Made by a program: the position numbers and the translations under genes. Shown piece by piece: positions 27,736 through 36,921 of a stretch of 64,000 nucleotides of DNA (its first letter is position 1; each line of letters begins with the position of its first letter). The notes under the pieces are model-generated. The model did not search any database. It was not told the origin of the DNA and worked only from the letters and a program-made list of their open reading frames with translations. Source of the DNA: Anaerolineaceae bacterium (GTDB lineage Bacteria > Chloroflexota > Anaerolineae > Aggregatilineales > Phototrophicaceae); assembly GCA_002699585.1 (NCBI GenBank), contig PABP01000038.1, positions 186,001 to 250,000 on the forward strand, given 5' to 3'.

Positions 27736-27764
27736 GAATATGACTTGTGTGATTTGCGTGTTGT

Positions 27765-28931
27765 TTAGAGATAATCGCGCAAATTATGGGCCAGACGTGG
27801 GTGACGCAGGCGGCGCAGCGCTTCTTTTTCTAGCTGGCGGATGCGTTCACGCGAGAGGCCAAATTTGTTAGCAATTTCTTCCAGAGTGTGCGGTTCCCCA
27901 CCACCCAGGCCAAAGCGCAAGCGCAAAATATGACTCTGACGGGGCGTCAATTCGCTGAGCACTTCTTCTATTGTTTCTTCTAGGAGGTGTTGTGTCGCTG
28001 ATTCGACCGGACTGGGGGTGTCCTGATCTTCAATGAAATCGCCAAATTCGCTATCGCCATCATCGCCTACGGGCCGTTCCAGGGCGATGGCGTGCTGGCT
28101 GGCATCCATCATGCTCCGAATGGTTTCTTCCGGCAGTTCCATCTCAGCAGCGATTTCTTCTACCGTTGGGCGACGTCCGCACTGTTGCTCCAGATTCTGG
28201 GCGATGCGGTACATCTGGCGGATGCGTTCCGTCATGTGCAGCGGAATGCGGATGGTGCGCGTTTTCTGGGCCAGGGCACGGGTAATAGCCTGACGAATCC
28301 ACCATGTGGCATAGGTACTAAAGCGATTGCCACGACGATAATCATATTTATCAACGGCGCGCATCAGACCGACATTGCCTTCCTGGATCAAATCCGGGAA
28401 TGGCAGGCCCTGCCCCATATAGCGCTTGGCAATGCTGACCACCAGGCGGGTATTGGCACGACCGAGATGCTCACGCGCGAGCTGGCCATCAAAAATAAGG
28501 CGTTCCATATGACGGTGCCAGCGGTCACTGCGGTCTTTAGCATCGGGATATTCGACACGATCTTGTGCGCGTTTGCCACGCTCAATGCGCTTGGCTAAGT
28601 CTATTTCTTCTTGAGCATTGAGGAGGGGTTCCTGGGCCATCTGGCGGAAATAGAGGCCAACCGGGTCATCTGAGGAAATCGCAGTGATGTCACCAATTTC
28701 AGGATCTTGGACTAATTCTTTGTCGCCGTAATCGCTAGAAGAATCTTCTTCAGAACTGAGGAGCGTACTATCTTCGCCTTCTTTTTGTAGTTCAATGCCT
28801 AATTCATCTAATTCATAAAGGATCGTTTCTAATGAGACAAGGTCGTCGCTGTCTTCTTCCATGACCTCCACGACATCATCGTACGTTAGGTAGCCACGTT
28901 GATCCGCTCGATTGATGAGTTCCTGAATCAC
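27765..28931 (-). CDS. rpoD: Primary-type RNA polymerase sigma factor (sigma-70 family)
   Basis: Protein of 388 residues. Region 1.1-like N-terminus (LTYDDVVEVMEE), an acidic linker, region 1.2 (DPVGLYFRQMAQEPLL), regions 2.1-2.4 including the -10 reader (NRFSTYATWWIRQAI), region 3, and region 4.2 helix-turn-helix (TLEEIANKFGLSRERIRQLE) are all present. That full set is typical of a housekeeping (SigA/RpoD) factor or a very close group 2 paralogue. The start is GTG 28931 behind GGGGAAG. It stands alone, with a long AT-rich spacer upstream, divergent from the DnaB-like gene. Confidence 0.95.
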   Translation of the reverse strand: MIQELINRADQRGYLTYDDVVEVMEEDSDDLVSLETILYELDELGIELQKEGEDSTLLSSEEDSSSDYGDKELVQDPEIGDITAISSDDPVGLYFRQMAQEPLLNAQEEIDLAKRIERGKRAQDRVEYPDAKDRSDRWHRHMERLIFDGQLAREHLGRANTRLVVSIAKRYMGQGLPFPDLIQEGNVGLMRAVDKYDYRRGNRFSTYATWWIRQAITRALAQKTRTIRIPLHMTERIRQMYRIAQNLEQQCGRRPTVEEIAAEMELPEETIRSMMDASQHAIALERPVGDDGDSEFGDFIEDQDTPSPVESATQHLLEETIEEVLSELTPRQSHILRLRFGLGGGEPHTLEEIANKFGLSRERIRQLEKEALRRLRHPRLAHNLRDYL

Positions 28932-29530
28932 GTCATCTTCCCCTGGCTGCTTACACGGATAAAGCGATTACAGTGTGGTGTTGAAACCTGTATTCAATTA
29001 CCTTCATGAACACACACGCCCTAATTTGGTGTATATAACAAACAGTAACACAATACATCACCAAAGCTACAAAATGTATCTTATGTGTGAAAATGGGCTA
29101 TTCACTTTTATCTTTCGGTTGCTTATGAGGCATTTCACTTAGTTGCACAGCACCACATGTGTCCTCGTTGAGTTTAGCATACAATATATGCGTAATTTAA
29201 TAAACATACGATTCTAAATTACGCGCTGTAACGTCAAACGTCAACGCTTTAACAACACTATAAACTAAATCGTTTAGACATGTCCATTAGACCAATCCTA
29301 AATATGTTTTTCTCATCTAATATGCATTGCTGACAGGCACCAGGCAAAAAGAAAACCTTACAGTTGTTAGAATAACCCTAAGTCATTAACGAAGAAATTG
29401 GTGCGATCATTTAAAATGACATATGCTTTAGGCGTTTGCATTTGAATACAATGTATATGACAATAGAGTTAGTCTGTTCAAATGACGACGCTTTCTTTTT
29501 GCCGATAGTGTTGCGCGCGAGGAATCCCTG
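28932..29530. other. AT-rich divergent intergenic region between the sigma factor and helicase genes
   Basis: About 600 bases with no convincing gene and clearly higher AT content than its neighbours. It contains a perfect 10-base inverted repeat (29190-29224), a smaller one CTAAA-TCG-TTTAG (29264-29276), GCATA-CAATA-TATGC around 29178-29192, and a short direct repeat ACGTCAA. Promoters for both flanking genes must be here. I found no DnaA boxes (TTATCCACA), so an origin is not supported. Confidence 0.6.
29190..29224. repeat. Perfect 10-base inverted repeat
   Basis: GCGTAATTTA at 29190-29199 and TAAATTACGC at 29215-29224, with a 15-base centre. The spacing suits a dimeric regulator binding site or a cruciform; no T-run follows, so it is not a terminator. 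Confidence 0.85.
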
Positions 29531-30718
29531 ATGTCGACGAGACGCTTTACAGATGACCTGCCGGATCCAATGCAGCCCGCATCCGACAATAATGTAACGA
29601 TGAGACCCTCTGCGTCTACGCCGCAGCCTGAGTCTGCGCCTACGCCGCAACGTCGCCCTCCAGCAGCAGCCCGGCGAGAAAACGCACATCTGCCGCGCAC
29701 CCTAACCCAGGTAATTAACGAAGCTGACGAAAAAGTCATGCAGGGTGACCTGGTTGACTATGTGCCGCTGGCTACTGGGTTTGATCCACTTGATGGGCTG
29801 ATTGGCGGCGGTTTACGTAAGACTGAGCTGACACTGCTCGGTGGTGCCCAGGGTATCGGCAAAACAATTGCGACCTTGCAGATCGCCCGCAACATCGCCA
29901 TGCGTCCAGATCAATACGCCTTTTATTTGTCATATGAACATACAGAAGCTCACCTCATGCACAGACTGCTGTGCCTGGAGAGTATCAACCCGCCAGAGAT
30001 AGACCTGGCAAACGGTTTGAAGCTACGTGACCTCTATAACATCATCGTGTCACAGCGTGCGAAGAAGTTCATGGGGCGCAATGATGGCAGTGGTTCTTTG
30101 CAGGCCATCCTGCGTGAGCATCCCAAAGCCGCACAGCCCATTCAACGCCTGCTGCGCTACAGTGACCGTCTGATTATGCTCAAAGCCAGCCCAGCCGTTA
30201 CCAACCTGCGTGCCATCAAAGAGATGACAGCCCGTCTGGCAGATGCCACGGGCGGCAATGTGACCGTATTCGTTGACTATCTCCAGAAGATCGCGGTCCA
30301 TCCGGAGCGCCCGCGCGATGAAAACGACAAAGTCACCATTATTGTGGAGGGCTTGAAGGACATCGCCCTATCATTGGATGTCCCGGTATTCTCCATCGTG
30401 GCCGCTGACCGCGAAGGGCTAAAGAGCAAGCGAATCCACCTGTATCACTTACGCGGCAGCAGCGCGCTCGATTATGAATCCGATATTGCCCTCATCATGA
30501 ATAACAAGTACCAGATTTTGGCGAAGGACCATGTGGCCTTCAATCCATATAACGCCAAAGCCTACCGTAACTGGGTGGTCTTCACGGTCGAGAAGAACCG
30601 CGCAGGCCGCGCCATGATCGACGTGGAATTCCAGATCCATGCGGAGAACTTCGCATTCAACCCACGCGGCCAGCGCGTACAGCAGCAGTTGATCGACGAC
30701 AAGGTCATCGAAAGCTAG
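29531..30718 (+). CDS. DnaB-type helicase C-terminal domain protein
   Basis: Protein of 395 residues with a low-complexity N-terminus rich in Pro/Ala/Arg (about 1-60) and a RecA-like core of the DnaB family. Walker A GGAQGIGKT is at 104-112, Walker B in VFVDYLQKI, and the DnaB-type motifs PLATGFDPLDGLIGGGL and SSALDYESDIALIM are present. The DnaB N-terminal primase-interaction domain is missing, so it is not the main replicative helicase. Such cores occur in KaiC-like, phage and repair proteins. ATG 29531 follows CGAGGA. A terminator lies 25 bases downstream. Confidence 0.88.
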   Translation: MSTRRFTDDLPDPMQPASDNNVTMRPSASTPQPESAPTPQRRPPAAARRENAHLPRTLTQVINEADEKVMQGDLVDYVPLATGFDPLDGLIGGGLRKTELTLLGGAQGIGKTIATLQIARNIAMRPDQYAFYLSYEHTEAHLMHRLLCLESINPPEIDLANGLKLRDLYNIIVSQRAKKFMGRNDGSGSLQAILREHPKAAQPIQRLLRYSDRLIMLKASPAVTNLRAIKEMTARLADATGGNVTVFVDYLQKIAVHPERPRDENDKVTIIVEGLKDIALSLDVPVFSIVAADREGLKSKRIHLYHLRGSSALDYESDIALIMNNKYQILAKDHVAFNPYNAKAYRNWVVFTVEKNRAGRAMIDVEFQIHAENFAFNPRGQRVQQQLIDDKVIES

Positions 30719-30740
30719 TTAGCACCCTTGCAACACCCAC

Positions 30741-30770
30741 AAGCCGCGTCCTTTCGATGCGGCTTTTTCA
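30741..30770 (+). terminator. Intrinsic terminator of the helicase gene
   Basis: Arms AAGCCGC (30741-30747) and GCGGCTT (30759-30765) followed by TTTTC. Confidence 0.85.
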
Positions 30771-30805
30771 TTCGCACGGTAATGCTTAGTCGTGGGGTTG
30801 GCGTG

Positions 30806-31579
30806 ATGTTGTACTTCAAAGAGAGCAATGCAGACCAAGCGGAGACCATTATCTGGCTGCACGGGGCGATGTTGGCACATTGGATGTGGGATGATCTGAT
30901 TAGCAAGCTGCCACAATATCATCATCTAGCCGTCGATTTACCGGGACACGCCGCCAGCAATCAAACTCCCTTCTTGAGCTTAGCGGACGCAGCCAAACGA
31001 ATCGGAGAATTGATTAAAACCAAGGCCCATCACGGAAAAGCCCATCTGGTTGGATTGTCGTTGGGCGGGTACATCGTGCTGAAAGTTATCGAGCAAACGC
31101 CTGATGTCGTAGACAGTGCGATTGTGAGTGGCATCACGGTCCTGCCGATCCCCAACCTGGGCTTTTACAATATGTTGATGCCAGTGATGGCGACTGTACT
31201 CAAATGGCCATTTGTCGCTAGGATGAATGCCAAGTCGCTCAAAATGCCGGATACCGTGCTGGCAAAATATGTTGAATCGGCCAAGCAAACCCAACGCAGC
31301 GCGATTCTGACAACCAGCCGAGATGTCGCTAATTTCCACCTATCCAGTGAATTATTTTCTCGGCAGCATCCCATTTTGAGTGTTGCAGGGACCAATGAAC
31401 ATCCAACGGTTAAGGCATCTGTAAAAGAAATCGCCAACAAACTACCCCATGCCCAGGGATACCTGGTTCCTGATGTCGGGCATGGGTGGACAGCCGAAGC
31501 GCCCACCCTTTTCGCAGAAATGGTCGCGTCGTGGTTTGAGCGCCAGAGCGTGCCCCAAACTTTTCATCCCATAGAATAA
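30806..31579 (+). CDS. Alpha/beta hydrolase
   Basis: Soluble enzyme of 257 residues with the alpha/beta hydrolase fold. The oxyanion region IIWLHGAMLAH is followed by DLPGHAAS, the nucleophile elbow GLSLGG with its serine, and the catalytic histidine in VGHGWTAEAP. The acid is probably in the SVAGTNEHP region or just before it. I chose ATG 30806 because the longer in-frame start at 30728 would run through the preceding terminator. Substrate and pathway are unknown. The gene stands alone with its own terminator. Confidence 0.88.
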   Translation: MLYFKESNADQAETIIWLHGAMLAHWMWDDLISKLPQYHHLAVDLPGHAASNQTPFLSLADAAKRIGELIKTKAHHGKAHLVGLSLGGYIVLKVIEQTPDVVDSAIVSGITVLPIPNLGFYNMLMPVMATVLKWPFVARMNAKSLKMPDTVLAKYVESAKQTQRSAILTTSRDVANFHLSSELFSRQHPILSVAGTNEHPTVKASVKEIANKLPHAQGYLVPDVGHGWTAEAPTLFAEMVASWFERQSVPQTFHPIE

Positions 31580-31590
31580 GTGTTGGAAAC

Positions 31591-31626
31591 AAAAAGTGAG
31601 CACTCAGTTGGGTACTCACTTTTTTG
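31591..31626. terminator. Bidirectional terminator between hydrolase and lipA
   Basis: AAAAAGTGAG at 31591-31600 and CTCACTTTTT at about 31615-31624 enclose a 14-base centre, with T-runs on both strands. It sits between two convergent genes. Confidence 0.85.
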
Positions 31627-31646
31627 TATTTGCTGTATTAAGACGT

Positions 31647-32624
31647 TTAGTCGCCAGAGACCGTTTCGCGGTCGCTGTGCAGCTTGATGTGGTTGAGCTG
31701 GCTGAGGGCGCGAACTTGTTGGTCGGCGTGGTAACTACTACGAACCAGCGGACCACTTTCAACCCACTTGAAGCCCATTTCCAGGCCCAGGCGACGGAGT
31801 TCATCGAACTCTTCTGGTGTGTAGTAGCGTTCAATCGGCAAGTGCTTTTTGCTAGGCTGCAAGTACTGGCCGATTGTCAGAATATCGACGTTGATTTCCG
31901 CAAGGGCTTGCATGGTTTCGACAACTTCGTCGAACGTCTCGCCCAGACCAACCATGATACCGCTCTTAGTCAGCACAAGCGGGTCCATTGCTTTGGCATT
32001 GGTGAGGGTCGCTATGGCCCACTCCCAACGATCTTGCGGCTGTACTTTCTTGAACAAGCGCGGGACCGTTTCTACGTTGTGGTTGAGGATTTCCGGCTGG
32101 GCGTCCATCACAATCTTGAGAGCAACCTCATTGCCCTTGAAGTCAGGAATGAGCACTTCAATGCTGCAACCGGGTTGTAGCTGGCGAATGCGGCGGATAA
32201 CCATCGCAAACAAGGGCGCACCGCCATCGGGGCGATCATCGCGGTTAACGCTGGTGATGACCACATGCTGCAAATTCATGGCGCGCACACTCTGGGCGAT
32301 GCGGTTGGGTTCGGCCCAGTCAAGCGGATTGGGACGACCCGTTTTAATATCGCAGAAGCCGCACGAGCGCGTGCAGGTATCGCCGAGCATCAAAAATGTG
32401 GCCGTACCGTGTCCCCAACACTCGCCCATATTAGGGCACATGGCCTCTTCGCAGACCGTATTGAGTGCTTTACTGCGCATCAGATCGCGTACACTTTCAT
32501 ACGTTTCGCCACTGGGGGCTTTGACACGGATCCAGGGTGGGCGGCGGCGTGGGTACTTCGGATCGGGCTGCCAACCCTCGCTATTCGCTACCGGAATACC
32601 ATCCGGCTTAATGACATCAGTCAC
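31647..32624 (-). CDS. lipA: Lipoyl synthase
   Basis: Radical-SAM enzyme of 325 residues that inserts two sulfurs into octanoyl groups on lipoyl-dependent enzymes. Both iron-sulfur clusters are accounted for: the auxiliary cluster motif [12 protein letters not shown] and the radical SAM motif CTRSCGFC. The C-terminal RSSYHADQ serine, a ligand of the auxiliary cluster, is also present. The start is GTG 32624 behind GGAG at seven bases; an ATG further upstream would add 12 poor residues. No lipB is adjacent. Confidence 0.96.
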   Translation of the reverse strand: MTDVIKPDGIPVANSEGWQPDPKYPRRRPPWIRVKAPSGETYESVRDLMRSKALNTVCEEAMCPNMGECWGHGTATFLMLGDTCTRSCGFCDIKTGRPNPLDWAEPNRIAQSVRAMNLQHVVITSVNRDDRPDGGAPLFAMVIRRIRQLQPGCSIEVLIPDFKGNEVALKIVMDAQPEILNHNVETVPRLFKKVQPQDRWEWAIATLTNAKAMDPLVLTKSGIMVGLGETFDEVVETMQALAEINVDILTIGQYLQPSKKHLPIERYYTPEEFDELRRLGLEMGFKWVESGPLVRSSYHADQQVRALSQLNHIKLHSDRETVSGD

Positions 32625-32742
32625 GAGATATCTCCAATACAATGGCATCAACAATGCCAAGACATCTATTGCATTTGATTATAAACGCCACGGGTGAGAA
32701 TTCTACTCACATTAAGGCCAGGAAACTTGAGAAGCTCATGAA

Positions 32743-33618
32743 TCAAGTGGTTTGCAGAATTGATTCTGCTTCTGGCATAGCTGCATTGAGGTGATTGACG
32801 AGGACACGCCACAACCAGCGCAATATAACTTCTCGCAAGAGGATATACACGCCTGCGGTCACAATGATCTGTTCCAGGGTGCCCTTCACTCCAGGCAGTC
32901 CCAAGTTTTGCATACTGAAAAAGACCACAAAGCAAACCATATACACAATCAACTGCACGACTAAAAAGATACTTAGCGATCGTATTTGGGCTTCGTAAGG
33001 GTTGATCTCATCAATAGGCATGAGCATGCCGAACATAGCTGCCGTCACCAGGCTGTAGAAATGATCGAAGCAAAATAACACAACCAGACCCACGGCTCCG
33101 GTCGCTTGCTGCAAAATCATGTTATTTAATTCCACACTGGATTGTGCTGCATTCCCGGCTGAAGCTACAAAAAGCGTCAATAGGACGATAACAAACAGCG
33201 TCACCGTCACTACGATACTGATGAGGCGCACGAAAAACGGCACCCACGCAAACGAAGGCCGCCGATGCAAGCGCGTGACACAGGTCGCCCAGACGAGGCC
33301 AAAGGTCCCTGCGGGCGACGAAGCCAACAACGGATACCGATTGTGCATCTTTTCTGTGGCGATGGCATGGCTCACAGCGGCCCCGCTGGTCAGGGCATAG
33401 ATGATATTTATCAAGAACATGCCAACAATCAAAAAGTTAGGGAGCCAGGACCAGGTCGAAGCAGAACAAAAGCCAATGCCGGCCAGCATCATCATCCAGG
33501 GGAAGAATGTCCCGGTCACACGCGGCGATTGCAGGCGTACCGTCAACAAGCCACGCCGATATATTGGCTGCTGCCAGGGGGGATTCTGAATTGCACGCCA
33601 TAATCGCCAGAGCAACAT
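32743..33618 (-). CDS. Multi-pass membrane protein, ABC-2-permease-like
   Basis: Protein of 291 residues with about six hydrophobic helices. The cytoplasmic stretch between helices 2 and 3 (IATEKMHNRYPLLASSPAG) resembles the glutamate-lysine loop of ABC-2 permeases, as in the gene at the left edge of the window. No ATPase is adjacent. It lies 85 bases after a second membrane gene of similar size and layout, and the two may be distant paralogues forming a heterodimer. Function is unknown; the ABC-2 link is an inference from loop pattern only. Confidence 0.75.
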   Translation of the reverse strand: MLLWRLWRAIQNPPWQQPIYRRGLLTVRLQSPRVTGTFFPWMMMLAGIGFCSASTWSWLPNFLIVGMFLINIIYALTSGAAVSHAIATEKMHNRYPLLASSPAGTFGLVWATCVTRLHRRPSFAWVPFFVRLISIVVTVTLFVIVLLTLFVASAGNAAQSSVELNNMILQQATGAVGLVVLFCFDHFYSLVTAAMFGMLMPIDEINPYEAQIRSLSIFLVVQLIVYMVCFVVFFSMQNLGLPGVKGTLEQIIVTAGVYILLREVILRWLWRVLVNHLNAAMPEAESILQTT

Positions 33619-33703
33619 GGTTTCTATCGCTCACTCACTGCTATCAGACCACTTTCGGATACTTATGGGTTGCATACTCTAGCACATTCAGCAACAAGCT
33701 GCA

Positions 33704-34621
33704 TTAGTAGGACGTATTTAATCGGTTCCATATCACCGTAATAAGCATCTGCCGAAGCAAGTAAAGTTCCATGACAAGCAGTATCACGACACCAATCGGC
33801 ACGATGGCCAATGCCCAATAGGGCATCAGAACGATTCGTAGGCACAAAAGCGTTACCAACCCGATCACATAGGGCAAACAATAAATGAGGAAGAAAGCAG
33901 CTATCGCACTGATATGTGCGGACACGGCCTGTTGGAAGCCCTTTAGCTGGACTGAAACCAGCACAGCCAGTACCGCGCTGCTGGTCGCATAGTGAAAGTC
34001 CAGGTACATCACGATGAAAAGGCAGGCAATCGGGATGATGGCTGCCAGCGAGCGATACGCGACTTCTAGCGTCTGAGGGTCAGATGCCGCGCTTAGGATA
34101 TTGCCGATAATCAGCAGACCCGCCACCAGACAGGTGACGAGAGCCACGCCCACAACCGAGCGCAAGCTTCGATGCAGCCGATGGAGGCGATTTTGACGAT
34201 GGAGTGTCGCTGTCGCTACCATCACACAGGCATCAAGTGAGCCTATGTGGGTTAAGCGCATCAGGTCGGAAGCCATCACAACCCCATAGGCCGATAGACT
34301 CCTGACAATCGCCACTGTAAAAGCCATACCAAGAACCCAGCCATTGAACGCGACCGCCAACAATGGCGCACCGAGAATCATGAGCATGATGACAAACAGC
34401 GTATTAGACGGATTGAGCAGCAGCAAGGTGATAGCCGCCATCAGCATCAGCATGAATGTTACCCATAACCCACTGCGCCATATTGCCCCGCGTCGGGTTG
34501 GCTGCAAACGGTAGCGTGCAAAAATGGGATGGTCATAATCCGGCGACCAGATCGCTTGATCCAGGTGGGCTATCGGCGAGCGAGACACCGATTGCGACAG
34601 GGTTAACTGCGGAAACATCAT
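33704..34621 (-). CDS. Multi-pass membrane protein (partner of the downstream one)
   Basis: Protein of 305 residues with about seven hydrophobic helices after a 50-residue cytosolic lead. Layout parallels the next gene: a HPIF-type N-terminal segment, two helices, a polar loop (LMRLTHIGSLDACV), an R/H-rich turn, then four helices. Its ATG overlaps the stop of the secreted propeller gene upstream by four bases (ATGA), so the two are translated together. I do not recognise a named family. Confidence 0.75.
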   Translation of the reverse strand: MMFPQLTLSQSVSRSPIAHLDQAIWSPDYDHPIFARYRLQPTRRGAIWRSGLWVTFMLMLMAAITLLLLNPSNTLFVIMLMILGAPLLAVAFNGWVLGMAFTVAIVRSLSAYGVVMASDLMRLTHIGSLDACVMVATATLHRQNRLHRLHRSLRSVVGVALVTCLVAGLLIIGNILSAASDPQTLEVAYRSLAAIIPIACLFIVMYLDFHYATSSAVLAVLVSVQLKGFQQAVSAHISAIAAFFLIYCLPYVIGLVTLLCLRIVLMPYWALAIVPIGVVILLVMELYLLRQMLITVIWNRLNTSY

Positions 34622-35781
34622 GGTTTGTTACCCCAGGCGACTACATCAGGACGTCCTAACGCCGGATAAATACCATCGCTCAATTCGATGAAGACGCCCG
34701 TTTCCAGATTCAGTGCCAATAAGAGATAGCCCTTGTCATCACCAGGGATATTGCCCGCCAGCGCCAGATGACTGCCATCCGGCGACCAAACAATACGCGA
34801 GGGATTGGGCGTGTGTTCGTTGGTGACGAAGCCACAATAAGCCACAAGCTGCCCTGTCGTGATATCCAGCACATGTAATTCGGCTGTGCCGGTGTTGGCT
34901 TCGTAATCCGGGCCGATGAGTTCAATCACCCAGAACGCAATGCGGGTGCTATCCGGTGACCAGCTCAGGCTGTTGGGTATAAAGCCATCAATGCGTACGG
35001 CCCCATACTGTGACGAGAAATAGGTAAGCTGGCGTGGTATCGCACTCCCAGGCTGAATGAGGAAGAGTTCCGCCCCAGCCATATTAATGGAGGTATCGAG
35101 CGCACCACGCCCGACATAAGCCAGATAACTGCCATCTGGCGACCACATCGCCGCGTTGAAATAGGGCATATCCGGCGCCAGGAAAACGGGCGCTTGCTCG
35201 GCATTAGCCAGGTTAATGAGGGCACGGCGCAATTCTCCCTGGGCGTCTGCGACTAGGGCCAGCGCATAATACCCAGATGGCTGTACGGCCAGTACACCCT
35301 GCACGGGTAGATATTCACGTGCTTCCTCAACGTCTAAATCCGCTAGCGACCGCAAATAGGCGCGATGATCCGGCGTCCAGACCAGCACCCGTTCCTGCGA
35401 CCACCACTGCACATCGAAAGCCGCCCCAGTCGACAAAGGCGTTCGCTGAGTCCCATCGAGGCGCATCATACTGAAAATGCCCGTATCCGCATTGAGATAT
35501 GTCACCCAGTTTGCATCCGGGGATAAGTGACAATTCGCAAGACAGGGGCGCGTTTCCGGCAGTGGGTAACGGGTATCACGGTCGATGTCATAGACCCACA
35601 GACTCGCCCCATCAAAGGCGGTCAGGATAATGCCACCCGGCTCGAAACTGGCCGGACGCGGCTGAATGGCCTGCTGGCACCGTTGGTCTATCGATTGTTG
35701 AGCATGAACGGCAATCCCACCCAGGAACCATAGGCTCAGGATGAGGCTTGCCAGCTTAATAGTGGTTTTTTTCGGCATCAT
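34618..35781 (-). CDS. Secreted or anchored TolB-like beta-propeller protein
   Basis: Protein of 387 residues. The N-terminus is a signal peptide or uncleaved anchor (KLASLILSLWFLGGIAVHAQ). The rest has at least five PD40/WD40-like blades marked by WSPDGSYLAYVG, WSPDSTRIAFWV and WSPDGSHLALAG. Propellers of this type are extracytoplasmic binding or scaffold modules. I chose ATG 35781 next to the signal peptide; ATG 35799 or GTG 35835 are possible. It heads a three-gene unit with two membrane proteins, suggesting a complex at the cell surface. Confidence 0.85.
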   Translation of the reverse strand: MMPKKTTIKLASLILSLWFLGGIAVHAQQSIDQRCQQAIQPRPASFEPGGIILTAFDGASLWVYDIDRDTRYPLPETRPCLANCHLSPDANWVTYLNADTGIFSMMRLDGTQRTPLSTGAAFDVQWWSQERVLVWTPDHRAYLRSLADLDVEEAREYLPVQGVLAVQPSGYYALALVADAQGELRRALINLANAEQAPVFLAPDMPYFNAAMWSPDGSYLAYVGRGALDTSINMAGAELFLIQPGSAIPRQLTYFSSQYGAVRIDGFIPNSLSWSPDSTRIAFWVIELIGPDYEANTGTAELHVLDITTGQLVAYCGFVTNEHTPNPSRIVWSPDGSHLALAGNIPGDDKGYLLLALNLETGVFIELSDGIYPALGRPDVVAWGNKP

Positions 35782-36231
35782 GCATAAAAGATAACCCATT
35801 TTAGAGGCGGCTTCTATATCATGGTGTATGCTCACTCCGCATCGTAGGCCACACGTTGCGAAAGACGATAGGACACAAACGCTGCGTCGTGCTCAATGAG
35901 TTGATAAAAATGGGTATCAAAGTGTTGCATAAGAAACCCATATGACGAATTAGCGGATGCCGTGAAGATTTGTAATTGGTCCTCAAAAGCGACATAGTAA
36001 CTCTAATGACGCCTGCCTCAAAAACAGGTCACGAAGGAATATTCGCACATCTTAATTTGTACACCGAAGACCATTAACATACACGTTTACAGCCTCATCG
36101 TTTGTGACTTGATGAAAAGTATACAAACTTTAACAAACATGAAGGTTAATTAATGAAAAATCCATCATGGTGTGCTAGAATGAAATTAACATTAATTAAT
36201 CTGCGGTAATAAACGCGACGGAGACATCGTT
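35782..36231. other. AT-rich divergent spacer between propeller and receiver genes
   Basis: No gene is seen. It contains TTGATA with TATCAA around 35904-35923, ATGGGT with ACCCAT around 35913-35942, and, nearer the receiver gene, a 10-base inverted repeat that flanks a TAGAAT hexamer. The SD GGAG for the gene at 36232 lies at its end. Confidence 0.5.
36146..36199. repeat. 10-base inverted repeat flanking a -10-like hexamer
   Basis: TTAATTAATG (36146-36155) and CATTAATTAA (36190-36199), 34 bases apart, with TAGAAT at 36176-36181 between them. The core TTAATTAA is itself palindromic, so chance is possible in AT-rich DNA. Confidence 0.6.
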
Positions 36232-36873
36232 ATGCCAACCATCGATACGCTTGGCATCCTAACTGAATCCGGCGAAGGGCAAGACAAAATCGCCGATAAC
36301 TCGCCAATGTTCCAGATTCATGATAAGCTGGAAGTCGAGCGTCGTTTGGCACCCAGTGAAACTGGCATTTTCGATGCCCTTGTTCTCAATCCAGAGTCGC
36401 GCGATCATAGTGTAAACCTGCAAGATGCCGGACATGCACACGATGATGGCCGACAAAGTGATACTTCTGCGGAAACAGTTAATCAACAGGAACGGGCCTT
36501 GAACCAGGTTTTGATTATTGAAGATACAATTGAATTAGCAGAAGTCATGCAAGCAACCTTGCAGGAGCTTGGTTTTGATGCCACCATTGCCACAACTGGC
36601 AAAACAGGCCTCAAGATGATCCAGGATGCGATGCCCGGTATGCTGTTCATGGACCTGGGTTTGCCGGATATGACAGGTTGGAAGATCATCGAGGATGCAA
36701 AGAGCCTGTATCAGGCCCATAATTTGCCGCTGCCGAAGATCATCGTCGTGACGGCTTATGGGGATGCCCCCAACCGCGTGATTGGTAAATTGCAGAACAT
36801 CCACAGCTATCTGATTAAGCCAGTCACCCCGGCCCAACTGGAACAGACTGTTCAAGAGGTCATGAGTGCTTAG
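36232..36873 (+). CDS. Response regulator with long N-terminal extension
   Basis: Protein of 213 residues. The last 120 residues are a receiver domain: IEDT acidic pocket, phospho-acceptor Asp141 in LFMDLGLPD, VVTAYG switch, and lysine in YLIKPVTP. The first 90 residues are hydrophilic, with no recognised domain and no DNA-binding motif. It may act by protein contact, like other single-domain regulators. ATG 36232 follows GGAGACATCGTT. No kinase is adjacent; a TPR protein follows after 48 bases. Confidence 0.88.
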   Translation: MPTIDTLGILTESGEGQDKIADNSPMFQIHDKLEVERRLAPSETGIFDALVLNPESRDHSVNLQDAGHAHDDGRQSDTSAETVNQQERALNQVLIIEDTIELAEVMQATLQELGFDATIATTGKTGLKMIQDAMPGMLFMDLGLPDMTGWKIIEDAKSLYQAHNLPLPKIIVVTAYGDAPNRVIGKLQNIHSYLIKPVTPAQLEQTVQEVMSA

Positions 36874-36921
36874 CTCACAGGCAACTTAAGCCAGTCGAAA
36901 AAACTACTAACGTTCGTCATT

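Noticed and set aside
28932-29530. Possible replication origin in the AT-rich spacer next to a DnaB-like gene
   Set aside because: No DnaA-box cluster (TTATCCACA or inverse) was found, and dnaA, dnaN or gyrB are not nearby.
29411-29739. Arg-rich minus-strand frames near the start of the helicase gene
   Set aside because: They are antisense to its low-complexity N-terminus and consist of repeated Arg codons.
31849-32697. 282-codon plus-strand open frame across lipA
   Set aside because: It mirrors a complete lipoyl synthase with both Fe-S motifs; the antisense protein has no recognisable features.
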